Positions 8,771 through 20,054 are shown, numbered from the stretch's first letter. The stretch is DNA of 55,365 bases from Lachnospiraceae bacterium (GCA_022768745.1 JALELK010000071.1:1-55365); one strand, 5' to 3'. A program made the numbers and translations. Notes: generated from the letters alone by a model not told the origin.

Positions 8771-9667
8771 CTAAACCCTGAGTCTATCTGCAATCTCACC
8801 AATCCGTCGCAGGCGATGATTCACTCCCGACTTTCCGATTGGCGGTGTCAATAATGCACCAAGTTCTTTTAAGGGCATATCCGGATTTTCCATCCGTACC
8901 CGGGCAATCTCCTGTAAATTTTCCGGCAAAGATGACATCCCCTGTTTTTCCACAATCAACTGTATGTCTTCTACCTGCCTTACAGCGGCGTTTACCGTCT
9001 TGGAAATGTTGGCGGTCTCACAATTTACCTTGCGGTTGACTGAATTTCTCATTTCTTTGAGAATCCGAACATTTTCCAGGTTCATCAAAGCCACATGGGC
9101 CCCCATAACATTTAACATATCAACAATCTGGGCGCCCTCTTTTAAGTAGACCACATAATGTTTCTTTCGCTCTACAATCTTGGCATCCACTCCGAAATCC
9201 ATCATCACCTGTTGGAGCTGCTCTCCCTGCTCCTGGGTACGACAGACTATCTCGAAGTGATAACTTTTGTTTGGGTCACTGATGGACCCGGCTGCCAAAA
9301 AAGCGCCTCTTATGTATGCACGCTTACAACAGGTCTGCTGTAAAAGCAATCCATCCACCACATCCATACAAAGTGGTTGGTCCGCATTCTGCCCTTTCCA
9401 CATTTTCACCGTGGTCAAAACCTCTTTTGCGTCTGCCTGCCCTAAGTCTAACTCATTGCTATCTATAGTAGTTGTTTTAGCTAATAAAGTAAAGTATTTT
9501 TTTTGTGTCAAAGGATTGTCCGACTGGAATTCCAACCGGGTCTCCCCATCCCGGACACACACCCTGGCCTCATGGCTGATGATTGCCGCAAGTTCCGCCA
9601 GCTGGCAATGTCTGGCTTTATCCACATGCTCTGCCAACTCGTTTTTTACTTCTCTGGAAAACGACAT
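8771..9667 (-). CDS. whiA: WhiA, DNA-binding protein
   Basis: A 298-residue protein with two LAGLIDADG-like N-terminal repeats (CKRAYIRGAFLAAGSISDPNKSY lies in this region) and a C-terminal helix-turn-helix (LGALLTPPIGKSGVNHRLRRI). WhiA homologs are linked to cell division and chromosome segregation in Bacillus and to sporulation in Streptomyces. It is 9 bp downstream of rapZ and 15 bp upstream of the crh-like gene, an order also seen in Bacillus. Confidence 0.95.
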   Translation of the reverse strand: MSFSREVKNELAEHVDKARHCQLAELAAIISHEARVCVRDGETRLEFQSDNPLTQKKYFTLLAKTTTIDSNELDLGQADAKEVLTTVKMWKGQNADQPLCMDVVDGLLLQQTCCKRAYIRGAFLAAGSISDPNKSYHFEIVCRTQEQGEQLQQVMMDFGVDAKIVERKKHYVVYLKEGAQIVDMLNVMGAHVALMNLENVRILKEMRNSVNRKVNCETANISKTVNAAVRQVEDIQLIVEKQGMSSLPENLQEIARVRMENPDMPLKELGALLTPPIGKSGVNHRLRRIGEIADRLRV

Positions 9668-9676
9668 AACATCCTC

Positions 9677-10552
9677 CTATTTTCCTCGTTGTGCATCCTT
9701 GGTAATATCTCTGTGTTCTATTTTTATTCCGATGGAATCATCAGAAGACAATCTCTGGTACAACTGATTTGCCAGAGTCACCGAGCGATGCTTTCCCCCG
9801 GTACAGCCAATGGCAATCACCAGCTGATTCTTTCCTTCCTTAATGTAGTTTGGAATCAAAAACTGAATCATATCCTGCAACTTGTCCAAAAATTCATGGG
9901 CCTCTTTGTGTGCCAAAACAAAATTCTGAATCTCCACATCATTCCCTGTCTTTGGTCGCAACTCCGCAACATAATAAGGATTCGGCAAAAATCTCACATC
10001 AAACACCAAATCCGCATCTGAGGGAATCCCATACTTGAATCCAAAAGACATGACAGTGACAAAAAGATTTTTAAAATCTTCCTCTGACACAAATATCTTT
10101 TGTAATTCCATTTTTAGTTCCCTGGTCAAAAGATGGGAAGTATCGATAATATAATCTGCCTGTTCCTTTAAGAACTGGATGGCTCCCCGCTCTTTTGTGA
10201 TTCCCGCCTGAATTCTCTCTGTACCGGAAAGGGGATGATTCCTTCTGGTCTCCTTATATCGTTTAATCAGCACATCATCCTCTGCGTCCAGGAATAGAAT
10301 GTTAAATTTTTTGCCGTCGTTGCGAAGTTCCACTAAAATTTCCTGCAAAAATTTTAAGTTTTCTCCGCTTCGGATATCGATTCCAACCACAACCTTCTGC
10401 TCTTCCACTCCCGGCTGGTCTGCCAAATCCACCATACTTTTCAGCAATGGAATTGGCAAATTGTCTACACAATTATAGCCAATATCCTCAAGCATTTTGA
10501 AAGCTGTGCTTTTTCCTGCACCTGACATACCTGTTAGAATTAATAACTTCAT
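9677..10552 (-). CDS. rapZ: RapZ/YvcJ nucleotide-binding protein
   Basis: The 291-residue protein has a P-loop near the N-terminus (GMSGAGKS, residues 8-15), a DAEDDVLIKRYKETRRNHPL segment and the C-terminal signature IGCTGGKHRSVTLA. In E. coli RapZ is an adaptor for RNase E that controls GlmS; in Firmicutes the homolog YvcJ hydrolyses GTP and its role is less clear. The start codon overlaps the murB stop (ATGA). In Bacillus yvcK lies between this gene and whiA; here it is absent. Confidence 0.94.
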   Translation of the reverse strand: MKLLILTGMSGAGKSTAFKMLEDIGYNCVDNLPIPLLKSMVDLADQPGVEEQKVVVGIDIRSGENLKFLQEILVELRNDGKKFNILFLDAEDDVLIKRYKETRRNHPLSGTERIQAGITKERGAIQFLKEQADYIIDTSHLLTRELKMELQKIFVSEEDFKNLFVTVMSFGFKYGIPSDADLVFDVRFLPNPYYVAELRPKTGNDVEIQNFVLAHKEAHEFLDKLQDMIQFLIPNYIKEGKNQLVIAIGCTGGKHRSVTLANQLYQRLSSDDSIGIKIEHRDITKDAQRGK

Positions 10553-11463
10553 TTTTCCTCCTGAAATCTGCCAAGGAATCGTACCTCCGGTTCCAACCTA
10601 ACTCCATTCTTTTGCATCACTATCTCTGACACTTCCCGGATGAGCTGTCGCACCTGAGTGGCAGTGGCACCTCCTTTGTTAATCACAAATCCACAGTGCT
10701 TTTCTGACACCTGGGCGTCGCCGATATGAAAGCCTGCCAGACCTGCATCCATAATCAGTTTTCCTGCAAAATACCCCTCCGGTCTCTTAAAGGTACTACC
10801 GGCGCTAGGAAATTCCAAAGGTTGTTTCTCCATACGTCTGGTTCTGAAATCTTCCATAGCAGAATAGATTTCCTCTTTGTTGCCGGGCTTCAATTCCATC
10901 TCTACAGCCAAGACGGTGGCTCCCACCTCCATCATATGACTGTGTCGATAAGACAGGTCTGCATCCTCAAGACTCCAAAGCTGAATTCCTCCGTCTTCCA
11001 AAAGAACCTGAAGAGAAACCACAACATCTTTCATTTCTCCTCCATAAGCTCCTGCGTTCATCATCAGAGCTCCGCCTATGCTTCCGGGAATTCCCGCCGC
11101 AAACTCCAGACCGGTGAGTTCATTCTTTGCCGCTGCATGAGCCACCTGAGATAAAAGAGCTCCTGCCTCAGCAAAAATCCGATTTCCCTCTATCTTTATC
11201 TGAGCTGCTGCTTTTCCAAAAGAAATCACCAATCCTTCGATTCCCTCATCGGCGACCAGCACATTGCTTCCGTTACCCAAAACGGTCACAGGAATGTCCG
11301 CCATTTGACAATAGTTCATTAAATCACAGGCTCTTGCCACCGTGGGTTCCACATAACCATCTGCATTTCCTCCGATACGAAAGGTGGTATGCTTCGCCAT
11401 AGGTTCATCCCACTGAAATTGTAAGTCAGAAAAATTACTTTCCAACTGCTCCTTCCAATTCAT
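10549..11463 (-). CDS. murB: UDP-N-acetylenolpyruvoylglucosamine reductase
   Basis: A 304-residue FAD enzyme that reduces enolpyruvyl-UDP-GlcNAc to UDP-MurNAc in peptidoglycan synthesis. It shows the FAD-binding stretch VLGNGSNVLVADEG, FAAGIPGSIGGALMMNAGAY, the catalytic serine region PSAGSTFKRP, HCGFVINKGGATA and the catalytic Glu region LEPEVRFLG. It lacks the long E. coli-type insert, so it is the type II form usual in Firmicutes. AAGGAG lies upstream of the start. Confidence 0.96.
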   Translation of the reverse strand: MNWKEQLESNFSDLQFQWDEPMAKHTTFRIGGNADGYVEPTVARACDLMNYCQMADIPVTVLGNGSNVLVADEGIEGLVISFGKAAAQIKIEGNRIFAEAGALLSQVAHAAAKNELTGLEFAAGIPGSIGGALMMNAGAYGGEMKDVVVSLQVLLEDGGIQLWSLEDADLSYRHSHMMEVGATVLAVEMELKPGNKEEIYSAMEDFRTRRMEKQPLEFPSAGSTFKRPEGYFAGKLIMDAGLAGFHIGDAQVSEKHCGFVINKGGATATQVRQLIREVSEIVMQKNGVRLEPEVRFLGRFQEEK

Positions 11464-11478
11464 AGAATTCTCCTTATT

Positions 11479-12861
11479 TTACTTATTTAAAAAGGCAACA
11501 TATCCCAAGTATGCCTCATACAAATCTACCTTACTGATAATCTCCCAAGGAGCATGCATATTTAAAACAGCCACTCCGCTGTCAATCACTTCCATATCCA
11601 GATTGCCCAGGATATAAGCAATGGTTCCGCCACCGCCTGCATCTACTTTTCCCAGCTCTGACGTCTGGAAATAAACATTACTCTCATCCATTACCTGACG
11701 CAACCAGCCTACATATTCTGCCCCTGCGTCGTTTGAACCGCTCTTTCCTCTTGAACCGGTGTACTTGTTAAACACCATACCTCTGCCAAAATATGCAGAA
11801 TTTTTCTTTTCAGAAACAGATGGATAGTTTGGATCAAAAGCCGCACTTACGTCAGAAGAAAGGGCCTTGGAATTCTTAAGGGCTCTTCTAAGCTTCAAGG
11901 ATACCTCTTCACCGGTCAATGCCAAAAGTTCTGCCACTGTATTCTCGAAAAATCTGGAGTGCATACCGGTGGCTCCCACGGAACCAATTTCCTCTTTATC
12001 CACCAACAGACATGCACTGGTGTATTCCGGTACATCCACTGCCAGCATAGCCTCAAAAGATGGATAAGAGCATACTCTGTCATCATGACCATAACCCATA
12101 ATCATAGAGCGGTCGAATCCATAATCTCTGGCAGCGCCAGCCGGCACTACTTCGATTTCAGCAGAGAGGAAATCCTCCTCCTCAATCTGGTACTGCTCTT
12201 TTATAATAGAAAGAACGTTAGCCTTTACCCGTTCTTTTTCCTCCTTATTTTCCACCGGAATACTTCCGATGAGAACATTTAAATCTTCTCCGTCAATTAC
12301 CTTTGAAGCCTTTTTCTCCATCTGCTCTCCGGCAAGATGAATCAGCAAATCACTGATACCAAAAACAGGGTCCGATTCCTTTTCTCCGATATTTACATCA
12401 ACCACAGTGCCGTCTTTTTTCACTACCACACCATGAAGTGCCAGAGGAAGCGCTACCCACTGGTACTTCTTGACACCGCCGTAATAATGAGTATCAAAAA
12501 GAGCCATATCGGTATCTTCGTACAGTGGATTCTGCTTCAAATCGATACGAGGAGAGTCCATATGGGCTCCCAAAATTCTCATTCCTTCTGAGATTGGTTT
12601 CTTTCCGATTACAAAGCTGGCCATCTGTTTTTTCTTGTCCACCAGATAAACTTTATCTCCCGGCTTTAAAGTCTTGCCCTCTGAAATCAGATCCTCTATA
12701 TTCTGAAATCCGTGGTCCTTTGCCTTCTGTTCAAAATAGCTGCAGCACTCCCGCTCAGTTTTGTTCTCTGACAGAAACTGACGGTACTCCTCTGCGAAGT
12801 CAAAGACCTTCTTTTTTCCACTTTCATCCTGGTATTTTTCCCAGGCATTTTTTCTTTCCAT
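11479..12861 (-). CDS. M18-family aminopeptidase
   Basis: A 460-residue cytosolic zinc metallopeptidase. Metal-ligand regions visible are GAHMDSPRIDLKQNPL, FDTHYYGG, YGHDDRVCSYPSFEA, DKEEIGSVGATGMHSRFFE and the C-terminal DSGVAVLNMHAPWEI. It probably removes N-terminal residues from peptides. The start was placed at 12861 because GGGAG is well spaced there and too close to the ATG 9 nt upstream. It sits 16 bp upstream of murB. Confidence 0.93.
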   Translation of the reverse strand: MERKNAWEKYQDESGKKKVFDFAEEYRQFLSENKTERECCSYFEQKAKDHGFQNIEDLISEGKTLKPGDKVYLVDKKKQMASFVIGKKPISEGMRILGAHMDSPRIDLKQNPLYEDTDMALFDTHYYGGVKKYQWVALPLALHGVVVKKDGTVVDVNIGEKESDPVFGISDLLIHLAGEQMEKKASKVIDGEDLNVLIGSIPVENKEEKERVKANVLSIIKEQYQIEEEDFLSAEIEVVPAGAARDYGFDRSMIMGYGHDDRVCSYPSFEAMLAVDVPEYTSACLLVDKEEIGSVGATGMHSRFFENTVAELLALTGEEVSLKLRRALKNSKALSSDVSAAFDPNYPSVSEKKNSAYFGRGMVFNKYTGSRGKSGSNDAGAEYVGWLRQVMDESNVYFQTSELGKVDAGGGGTIAYILGNLDMEVIDSGVAVLNMHAPWEIISKVDLYEAYLGYVAFLNK

Positions 12862-12892
12862 AATCAACATCTCCCTATATATAATTTAAAAA

Positions 12893-13831
12893 TTAATCCA
12901 CGCTTCCGTGACTAATATTTTCCTGCACACGGCGATAAAGTTCCTGGGCTGCATTGTAACCCATCTTCTTCTGTCTGTGGTTGACAGCAGCTGTCTCACA
13001 GATAACCGCCAGATTTCGACCCGGACGAATAGGCAGGGAATGGCAGGTCACATTAATACCCAGAATATCCATATACTCATCTGTCATACCCAGGCGGTCA
13101 TAATTGTTTTCCTTTTTCCAATCTTCCAGCTTAATCACAAAGTCAATCTTTTGGACTTCCTTTACACATTCCACACCAAACAGACTCTTTACATCGATGA
13201 CACCGATACCTCGAAGCTCAATGAGATACTTGGTAACCTTCGGTGCCTTTCCCATCAGGGTATGGGCATTGGTTTTTCTGATTTCTACCACATCATCTGC
13301 CACCAGACGATGTCCACGTTTAATCAGTTCCAAAGCCGCCTCACTTTTACCGATACCGCTCTCTCCCGTAATCAGAAGTCCCTCACCGTAAACATCTACC
13401 AAAACCCCATGAATGGTGGTTGTGGGAGCCAACATCGTGTTCAGTTCAATAATCAACTCAGACATAAATTCGGAGGTTCCTCGGTCTGTTCCCAAAAGTG
13501 GAATTTTTCTCTCCAAGGCGATTTCCACCATAGACTCCTCCGGCACAAATCCTCGACAATAAATCAGACACGGAATGTCATAGCTGAGTAGTTTGTCGTA
13601 GATTTCTCTTCGTTTTTCAGGAGTCTTACTATTTAAATATGCCTGTTCCACCATTCCTATGAGCTGAATTCGATTTACCTCAAAATGCTCGTAAAATCCA
13701 TTCAACTGCAATGCCGGTCTGTTGACATCGGCAACGTGTACCAGACGCTCCTCCAAGTTCAAACTCTCTGTGTAATTAATCAACTGCAATTTTTTTGCAA
13801 TGTCAGATAACTTTGCTCCTATTGTCTCCAT
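12893..13831 (-). CDS. hprK: HPr kinase/phosphorylase
   Basis: A 312-residue bifunctional enzyme that phosphorylates HPr or Crh on the regulatory serine and also removes that phosphate, linking glycolytic state to catabolite control. Walker A GESGIGKS is at residues 156-163, followed by ELIKRGHRLVADDVVEI, the MGKAPKVTKYLIELRGIGVIDV stretch and the HprK signature region RPGRNLAVICETAAVNHR. The start is preceded by GGGAGG. A serine-only HPr homolog encoded in the same block is a probable substrate. Confidence 0.96.
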   Translation of the reverse strand: METIGAKLSDIAKKLQLINYTESLNLEERLVHVADVNRPALQLNGFYEHFEVNRIQLIGMVEQAYLNSKTPEKRREIYDKLLSYDIPCLIYCRGFVPEESMVEIALERKIPLLGTDRGTSEFMSELIIELNTMLAPTTTIHGVLVDVYGEGLLITGESGIGKSEAALELIKRGHRLVADDVVEIRKTNAHTLMGKAPKVTKYLIELRGIGVIDVKSLFGVECVKEVQKIDFVIKLEDWKKENNYDRLGMTDEYMDILGINVTCHSLPIRPGRNLAVICETAAVNHRQKKMGYNAAQELYRRVQENISHGSVD

Positions 13832-13861
13832 AGCAACCTCCCATCATACTAAATCTATTAC

Positions 13862-15760
13862 TCATTTTAAAGTATTTCCCCGGTTTGTCAAACCATGGAA
13901 ATAGTCATATACCGACTGGGCGGAACGCAAATCCATAGAGGGAATCTCTGCCAATTCTTCCACAGTGGCACTTCCCATTTCCTCCGCACTGTTATACTTT
14001 CGCATCAAAGCCTTCCTTCTGGCAGGACCAATGCCTTCGATATCGTCCAAAAAGCTGTGAACCTGTCCCTTCGAGCGCAGGCTTCTGTGATACTCAATAG
14101 CAAAACGGTGAGCCTCATCCTGCAATCTGGTAATCAAGTGAAAGGCTTCAGAATTTTTATCTATGGGTATCTCCACATTGTCCACATAAAGACCTCTGGT
14201 TCGGTGGTGGTCGTCTTTTACCATTCCACATACCGGAATGGACAATCCCAGTTCCTGCAATACCTCAAGACAGATATTCACCTGTCCCCTACCACCATCC
14301 ATCATAATCACATCCGGGAATCTGGTAAAACTTCCCAGTTGTTCTTCTAGGCCTTTTTCCTTTAACTCTTCCCTCTCCTGAATGCCATGGGAAAATCTTC
14401 GGGTCAACACCTCTCTCATGGAACCATAATCGTCCGGTCCGGTAATGGTTTTCAGTTTAAACTTCCGGTAATCACTGCGAAGAGGTTTTCCCTTTTCAAA
14501 TACCACCATAGACCCCACAGTCTGAAAGCCGTTAATATTGGAGATATCAAAGGCCTCCATCCGATTAAGGTTTTCCATATGCAAAAGTCCGGCCAGTTCT
14601 TTTAAAGCCCCTATAGTGCGCCCCTCTTCCTTCTTGATTCTCTCTTTATCCTGAGCCAAAACCATAGCTGCATTTTTTTCTGCCAACTCCACCAGTTTGT
14701 TGTTCATCCCCTTTTGCGGGGACTTTAAATACACCTTCTGTCCCTTTTTTTCTGAGAGCCATCGCTCCAGAATCTCCTGCTGCGGAAGCTCCATTTGCAG
14801 AAAAATCTCCTTTGGAATCACCGGTGTTCCTGCATAAAACTGCTGGATGAAATCCGTGATAATCTCCTCTGCCACTTCCTCCAGCCGTACATTCATAAAG
14901 AAATGCTCCCTGCCAATCAGCTTTCCCTTTCTCACAAAGAACACCTGAACCACAGCATCCTCTCCGCTCTGTGCCAAAGCAACAATATCTCTGTCTCCCT
15001 CCTGATTGGCGTTGGTAATTTTTTGTTTTTGCATACAAGCATTGACGCTTCCCAGCAAATTCCTGTACTCCGCCGCCTTCTCAAACTCCATCTTCCCGGC
15101 AGCATCCTGCATTTTCTCCTCCAGCATTTTTATTACCGGCTGATAATTGCCATTCAAAAATGCCATAGCACCATCCACATTCTTTTGATATTCCTCTGTA
15201 GAAATGTTACCGGTACAAACTCCCAGACACTGTTTCATATGATAATTCAGGCATGGACGCTCCTTGCCAAAGCTGTCCGGGAATTTCTTTGTGCAGGTTC
15301 GCAGATGATAAATTTTTTGAATCAAATCTATGGTGTCCTTCACCGCCGCCGCACTGGTAAAGGGACCAAAATACTTGGACTTGTCCTTTTTTATCTGACG
15401 CGAAAAAAGGACCCTGGGATATGGCTCTCCCAGTGTCACTTTAATATACGGATACGTTTTGTCATCCCGAAGCATGGTATTATACTTTGGCCTATGCTCC
15501 TTAATCAGATTACACTCCAGTACCAAGGCCTCCAATTCAGAGTCGGTGACAATGTATTCAAAGTATGCAATTTGTTTCACCATCTGGGCTTTCTTGATTC
15601 CCTCATCATGACTGGGCTGAAAATATTGCCGCACCCTATGACGCAGAGAGATTGCCTTGCCCACATAAATGATGGCATCTTTTGCATTATGCATGATATA
15701 AACTCCCGGAGAATCCGGGAGTTTTGCTAATTCTTCTTCAATTGAAAATTGTGATTTCAT
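13862..15760 (-). CDS. uvrC: Excinuclease ABC subunit C
   Basis: A 632-residue nuclease subunit of nucleotide excision repair. Domain order is an N-terminal GIY-YIG nuclease ([21 protein letters not shown], residues 15-35), a Cys-containing region, a UvrB-binding segment ([13 protein letters not shown]), the RNase H-like endonuclease domain ([21 protein letters not shown] and [12 protein letters not shown]), and helix-hairpin-helix repeats ([16 protein letters not shown]). It is 2 bp downstream of the ftsH stop, so it is probably co-translated. Confidence 0.97.
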   Translation of the reverse strand: MKSQFSIEEELAKLPDSPGVYIMHNAKDAIIYVGKAISLRHRVRQYFQPSHDEGIKKAQMVKQIAYFEYIVTDSELEALVLECNLIKEHRPKYNTMLRDDKTYPYIKVTLGEPYPRVLFSRQIKKDKSKYFGPFTSAAAVKDTIDLIQKIYHLRTCTKKFPDSFGKERPCLNYHMKQCLGVCTGNISTEEYQKNVDGAMAFLNGNYQPVIKMLEEKMQDAAGKMEFEKAAEYRNLLGSVNACMQKQKITNANQEGDRDIVALAQSGEDAVVQVFFVRKGKLIGREHFFMNVRLEEVAEEIITDFIQQFYAGTPVIPKEIFLQMELPQQEILERWLSEKKGQKVYLKSPQKGMNNKLVELAEKNAAMVLAQDKERIKKEEGRTIGALKELAGLLHMENLNRMEAFDISNINGFQTVGSMVVFEKGKPLRSDYRKFKLKTITGPDDYGSMREVLTRRFSHGIQEREELKEKGLEEQLGSFTRFPDVIMMDGGRGQVNICLEVLQELGLSIPVCGMVKDDHHRTRGLYVDNVEIPIDKNSEAFHLITRLQDEAHRFAIEYHRSLRSKGQVHSFLDDIEGIGPARRKALMRKYNSAEEMGSATVEELAEIPSMDLRSAQSVYDYFHGLTNRGNTLK

Positions 15761-15762
15761 AT

Positions 15763-17715
15763 TTATTCTTCCTCGAATAAATCATCCGGATTCTGCTGTT
15801 CCTCCGACTCGTCTAATCCTTTCAATTCACGGAATATCTTCATAAACTCTTTACCGGTAATAGTTTCATGCTCGTAGAGATAATCCGAAATATGATCCAA
15901 AATTTCACGATTTTCCTTTAAAAGTCTGGTGGCCTCATCATAGCAGGAAGTGATAATGTTCAAAACTTCCTGATCCACTTCAGCCGCAGTGGTCTCTGCA
16001 CAGGACATGGCTGCACGACCTTCCAGGTATTGATTTTCCACAGATGCCAATCCCATCATCTTAAAGCGGTCTGACATACCGAAACGGGTAACCATACTTC
16101 TGGCAATGTTTGTGGCATTTTCAATATCATTGGATGCCCCACTGGTGGGAGACTCAAATACCAATTCCTCTGCTGCACGACCGCCCATAAAGGTGGTAAT
16201 CTTTGCAATCAACTCATCCTTTGTCTCTAAGAATTTTTCCTCTTCCGGTGTCTGTAAGGTATAACCCAAAGCACCCATAGTACGGGGAACAATGGTAATC
16301 TTTTGTACCGGCTCTGTATTTTTCTGCAAAGCGGAAACCAAAGCATGACCCACTTCGTGGTAAGACACAATCTTGCGCTCCTTATCACTCATGGCCCGGT
16401 CTTTCTTTTCTTTTCCACCTACAGCAACCAGCTCAAAGGCCTCAAACAAATCATCCTGATTAACACATTGTCTGTTGTGCTTTACTGCATTAATGGCTGC
16501 CTCGTTGATAATGTTGGCCAAATCAGAACCTACCAAACCTGCAGAGGCAAGTGCCATAGCCTCCAAATCTACCGTCTCATCCATAGCCACATCCTTGGCA
16601 TGAACCTTTAAAGTCTCCAGACGACCCTTTAAATCCGGACGGTCAACAATAATTCGACGGTCAAATCGTCCCGGACGAAGCAACGCCTTATCCAGAACCT
16701 CCGGACGGTTGGTGGCCGCCAAAATCAAAAGACCCTTCGATGTATCAAAACCATCCATCTCAGCCAACAACTGGTTCAAGGTCTGTTCTCTCTCGTCATT
16801 GCCCCCACCATAACGGGAATCACGGCTCTTACCGATGGCATCAATCTCGTCAATAAAAATAATACATGGGGCGGCCTTTTGTGCCTCTTTAAATAAGTCA
16901 CGCACTCGGGATGCACCTACACCTACGAACATCTCCACAAAGTCAGAACCCGCCAGAGAGAAAAATGGTACTCCCGCCTCTCCTGCAACCGCCTTTGCCA
17001 ACAAAGTTTTACCGGTACCCGGAGGGCCCACCAAAAGAGCTCCCTTTGGTAACTTTGCACCAATTGCTGCATATTTCTGTGGATTGTGAAGGAAATCAAC
17101 CACTTCCTGTAAGGACTCCTTGGCCTCGTCCTGGCCTGCTACATCCTTGAAAGTAACTCCAGTACTTTTCTCCACATACACCTTGGCGTTTGATTTTCCC
17201 ACGCCCATGGCTCCACCGCCCATACGGCGCATCATAAAGGATAACAGCAACCATAAGAGCAAAATCGGAATCACAAAGCTCAATACATTGTAGATAATTA
17301 CAGAGGTGGAATCAGAAATTTCTCCATCAATCTCTACATTGTGTTCCTTCAGCAACGGCAACAGGTCATCATCCTTTACATAAGCGGCATAATAAGTCAT
17401 AGCAAGACTCTGTCCCGTGCTCTGTTTGTAATACTCAAGCAACGCCTGCGTCTGCTGGGATGAGGAAGAAAAAGTTGCATCCTTAACCAGCTTAAAATTA
17501 ATCTTGTCTCCGTCAAAGACAACCGATTTTACCTGATCATCCTCCACCAACTCCAAAAACTTGGAGTAGGTAACCTCCTCCTTGGAGCTGGAATTGCTGG
17601 TGTTATACACAAGACTTGTGATAAACATCGCAATCAAAGCGAACAAAATAAACAGCATAATCGGCTGATGTTTTTTGTTATTGTTGTTGTTTTGACCATT
17701 TTGATTTTCGTTCAT
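15763..17715 (-). CDS. ftsH: Membrane-anchored ATP-dependent metalloprotease FtsH
   Basis: The 650-residue protein has an Asn-rich N-terminus, two membrane segments (about residues 19-41 and 135-160) around an extracytoplasmic domain, an AAA module (Walker A GPPGTGKT, Walker [36 protein letters not shown]) and the zinc protease motif HEVGH. It degrades membrane and regulatory proteins. The start is placed at ATG 17713-17715 with GGAGG 5 nt upstream; a TTG four codons earlier overlaps that site and is unlikely. Confidence 0.96.
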   Translation of the reverse strand: MNENQNGQNNNNNKKHQPIMLFILFALIAMFITSLVYNTSNSSSKEEVTYSKFLELVEDDQVKSVVFDGDKINFKLVKDATFSSSSQQTQALLEYYKQSTGQSLAMTYYAAYVKDDDLLPLLKEHNVEIDGEISDSTSVIIYNVLSFVIPILLLWLLLSFMMRRMGGGAMGVGKSNAKVYVEKSTGVTFKDVAGQDEAKESLQEVVDFLHNPQKYAAIGAKLPKGALLVGPPGTGKTLLAKAVAGEAGVPFFSLAGSDFVEMFVGVGASRVRDLFKEAQKAAPCIIFIDEIDAIGKSRDSRYGGGNDEREQTLNQLLAEMDGFDTSKGLLILAATNRPEVLDKALLRPGRFDRRIIVDRPDLKGRLETLKVHAKDVAMDETVDLEAMALASAGLVGSDLANIINEAAINAVKHNRQCVNQDDLFEAFELVAVGGKEKKDRAMSDKERKIVSYHEVGHALVSALQKNTEPVQKITIVPRTMGALGYTLQTPEEEKFLETKDELIAKITTFMGGRAAEELVFESPTSGASNDIENATNIARSMVTRFGMSDRFKMMGLASVENQYLEGRAAMSCAETTAAEVDQEVLNIITSCYDEATRLLKENREILDHISDYLYEHETITGKEFMKIFRELKGLDESEEQQNPDDLFEEE

Positions 17716-17739
17716 TACATCCTCCAATAAAAGTTCGGC

Positions 17740-19281
17740 TTACTTTCCTGCCGCAACCTCATCAAATTCTTTTAATATTTCCTCTGAAGGAGCCTCTGTC
17801 AAAAGACTCACCAGAAGTATGACCACACATCCCACCAAAAAAGCGGGAAGGAGTTCATAGATATCCAAAAGTCCTCCCATAGGGCGAACCAGATATTTCC
17901 ACACAAACACCATCACACCTCCGGCCAACATACCGGCGATGGCTCCCTGACGGTTGGTTCTTCTCCAAAAAAGTGAGAACAACATAACCGGTCCAAAGGA
18001 GGCTCCGAATCCTGCCCAGGCAAAGGACACGATACCAAATACAGAACTCTCAGAATCCCTGGCTATAAACATAGAAATCAAAGCGATACCGATGACAGTA
18101 AGTCTTGCTGCCACCACTTTGCCTCTCTCACTAATCTTACATCCAAAAACATCCACCAGAATATTCTGGGAAAAGGATGAGGATGCCGCCAACAACTGGG
18201 AATCGGATGTGGACATAGTGCAAGCTAAAATTCCTGCCAAAATAACCCCGGCAATCAAAGCGAAGGCTATGCTGTGCTGACTCATCAACTGAGCCACTGC
18301 AATCACCGTCTTCTCTGCATCCGAAGATGTGGTAAAGGCTTCGATTTCTCCCGCCTTTGTCATAGCGTACCCAACAATTCCGATAATAATTGCCACTGTC
18401 ATAGAAATTACCACCCAGATAGTAGCAATCCGACGGGACAAGGGAATCTTATTTTCATCTTTAATGGCCATAAACCGAAGTAAAATATGGGGCATACCAA
18501 AGTATCCCAGACCCCAGGCCAATGTAGAAACAATAGTGATCAGGCTGTAGCCTCCAACCTCTCCGGTAACCACATTGCCAACCTTTGTAAGGCTTAAATA
18601 TCCGGCAACGGCATTTGCATTGTCAACCACATTGGACCAGCCACCGGCTGTGTGTACCCCAAAGGCCACCACAATCACAAGGGCAATGGTCATAACAATA
18701 CTCTGTATCAAATCCGTGGTGCTAGCCGCCAAAAATCCTCCCAGCATTGTGTAAAACACAATGACAAAGGCACTGACAATCATGGCTGTCATATAGGGCA
18801 AGCCAAACAATGAGGAAAATAATTTTCCGCAGGCTGCAAACCCACTAGCTGTATAGGGAATAAAGAAAACCAAAATAATCACGGCAGAAATCCCTACCAG
18901 CAGATTGCTCTTGTCTCTGTATCTGTTTTTAAAAAACTCTGGCACAGTAATAGCATTCCCAGCTTTCACCGAATAACGACGCAATCTCTTTGCCACAAAT
19001 AACCAGTTTAAATATGTACCGATGGCAAGCCCGATGGCTGTCCATGCCGCGTCTGCCACGCCGCTGATGTATGCCACTCCCGGCAATCCCATCAAAAGCC
19101 AACTACTCATATCAGATGCTTCTGCACTCATAGCTGTCACAAGAGGTCCCAATTGGCGTCCGCCTAAATAAAAGTCATCTGCGTTTTGGTTTCTCTTTGA
19201 GTAAACAACTCCAATGGCGATAATTATCACCATATAAACCACTATCGCTGTCAGTATACATATCTGTGCTGTTGTCATCAT
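17740..19281 (-). CDS. putP: Sodium/proline symporter
   Basis: A 513-residue sodium:solute symporter with about 13 predicted membrane segments. PutP-like stretches include NADDFYLGGRQLGPLVTAMSAEASDMSSW, GLPGVAYISG, WLFVAKRLRRYS, NLLVGISAVIILVFFIPYTASGF and MSTSDSQLLAASSSFSQNI. It probably imports proline with sodium; substrate is assigned by family resemblance. Two adjacent ATG codons follow GGAGAT, and either could be the start. It lies between the amino-acid ABC genes and ftsH with short gaps. Confidence 0.9.
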   Translation of the reverse strand: MMTTAQICILTAIVVYMVIIIAIGVVYSKRNQNADDFYLGGRQLGPLVTAMSAEASDMSSWLLMGLPGVAYISGVADAAWTAIGLAIGTYLNWLFVAKRLRRYSVKAGNAITVPEFFKNRYRDKSNLLVGISAVIILVFFIPYTASGFAACGKLFSSLFGLPYMTAMIVSAFVIVFYTMLGGFLAASTTDLIQSIVMTIALVIVVAFGVHTAGGWSNVVDNANAVAGYLSLTKVGNVVTGEVGGYSLITIVSTLAWGLGYFGMPHILLRFMAIKDENKIPLSRRIATIWVVISMTVAIIIGIVGYAMTKAGEIEAFTTSSDAEKTVIAVAQLMSQHSIAFALIAGVILAGILACTMSTSDSQLLAASSSFSQNILVDVFGCKISERGKVVAARLTVIGIALISMFIARDSESSVFGIVSFAWAGFGASFGPVMLFSLFWRRTNRQGAIAGMLAGGVMVFVWKYLVRPMGGLLDIYELLPAFLVGCVVILLVSLLTEAPSEEILKEFDEVAAGK

Positions 19282-19310
19282 ATCTCCAATCTGTGTCTAA
19301 TTTATGTTTC

Positions 19311-20054
19311 TTATAGTACTTTTGCCAAAAAGTTTTGTAATCTCTCGCTCTTTGGATGCTCAAAAATCTCCTCCGGTGTGTTTTCCTCCACGATGCATCC
19401 GGCATCCATAAATACTACACGGTTTGCCACTTCCCTGGCAAATCCCATCTCATGGGTTACCACAGCCATGGTCATACCCTCCTTTGCCAAAGATTTCATA
19501 ACATCCAAAACCTCTCCAACCATCTCCGGGTCCAAAGCTGAGGTAGGCTCGTCAAAAAGAAGGATTTCCGGTTCCATACAAAGGGCACGAACAATGGCAA
19601 TTCTCTGCTTTTGTCCACCGGATAACTGGGAAGGATAAGCATCCGCTCTGTCCTCAAGTCCAACGGTACGAAGAAGTTCCATGGCCTTCTTTTCCGCCTC
19701 TTCCTTTGACTTTCCTCCAAGCTTCATAGGGGCAATGGTCATATTGCGAAGCACCGTCATATTCTGGAACAAATTAAAGTGCTGGAACACCATTCCCATC
19801 TTTTGTCTATGCTCGTTGATATTTACTCTGGCATCGGTAATATCCACACCATCCACCAGAATTTCTCCGGAAGTAGGTGTCTCCAACAGATTCAAAGAAC
19901 GAAGCAGTGTAGATTTACCGCTACCACTAGGTCCGATAATAACCACAACTTCTCCCTTGTCAATCTCCAGAGAGACGCCGTCTAAGGCCTTCAACGTACC
20001 ATCGTTATAATGTTTCTTTAAATTATTAACCTGAATGATTGCATTATCTTTCAT
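19311..20054 (-). CDS. Polar amino-acid ABC transporter, ATPase
   Basis: A 247-residue GlnQ/HisP-type ATPase: Walker [15 protein letters not shown]-loop [10 protein letters not shown], signature [15 protein letters not shown], Walker [15 protein letters not shown], and the H-loop in [12 protein letters not shown]. It overlaps the end of the permease gene by 11 bp, so translation is coupled. With the permease and binding protein upstream it makes a complete importer. Confidence 0.95.
   Translation of the reverse strand: MKDNAIIQVNNLKKHYNDGTLKALDGVSLEIDKGEVVVIIGPSGSGKSTLLRSLNLLETPTSGEILVDGVDITDARVNINEHRQKMGMVFQHFNLFQNMTVLRNMTIAPMKLGGKSKEEAEKKAMELLRTVGLEDRADAYPSQLSGGQKQRIAIVRALCMEPEILLFDEPTSALDPEMVGEVLDVMKSLAKEGMTMAVVTHEMGFAREVANRVVFMDAGCIVEENTPEEIFEHPKSERLQNFLAKVL

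Noticed and set aside
17680-17710. TTGTTATTGTTGTTG run in ftsH as a fourth operator of the GTTGT-N4-ACAAC type
   Set aside because: It is the Asn-codon repeat of the FtsH N-terminus and is not palindromic.
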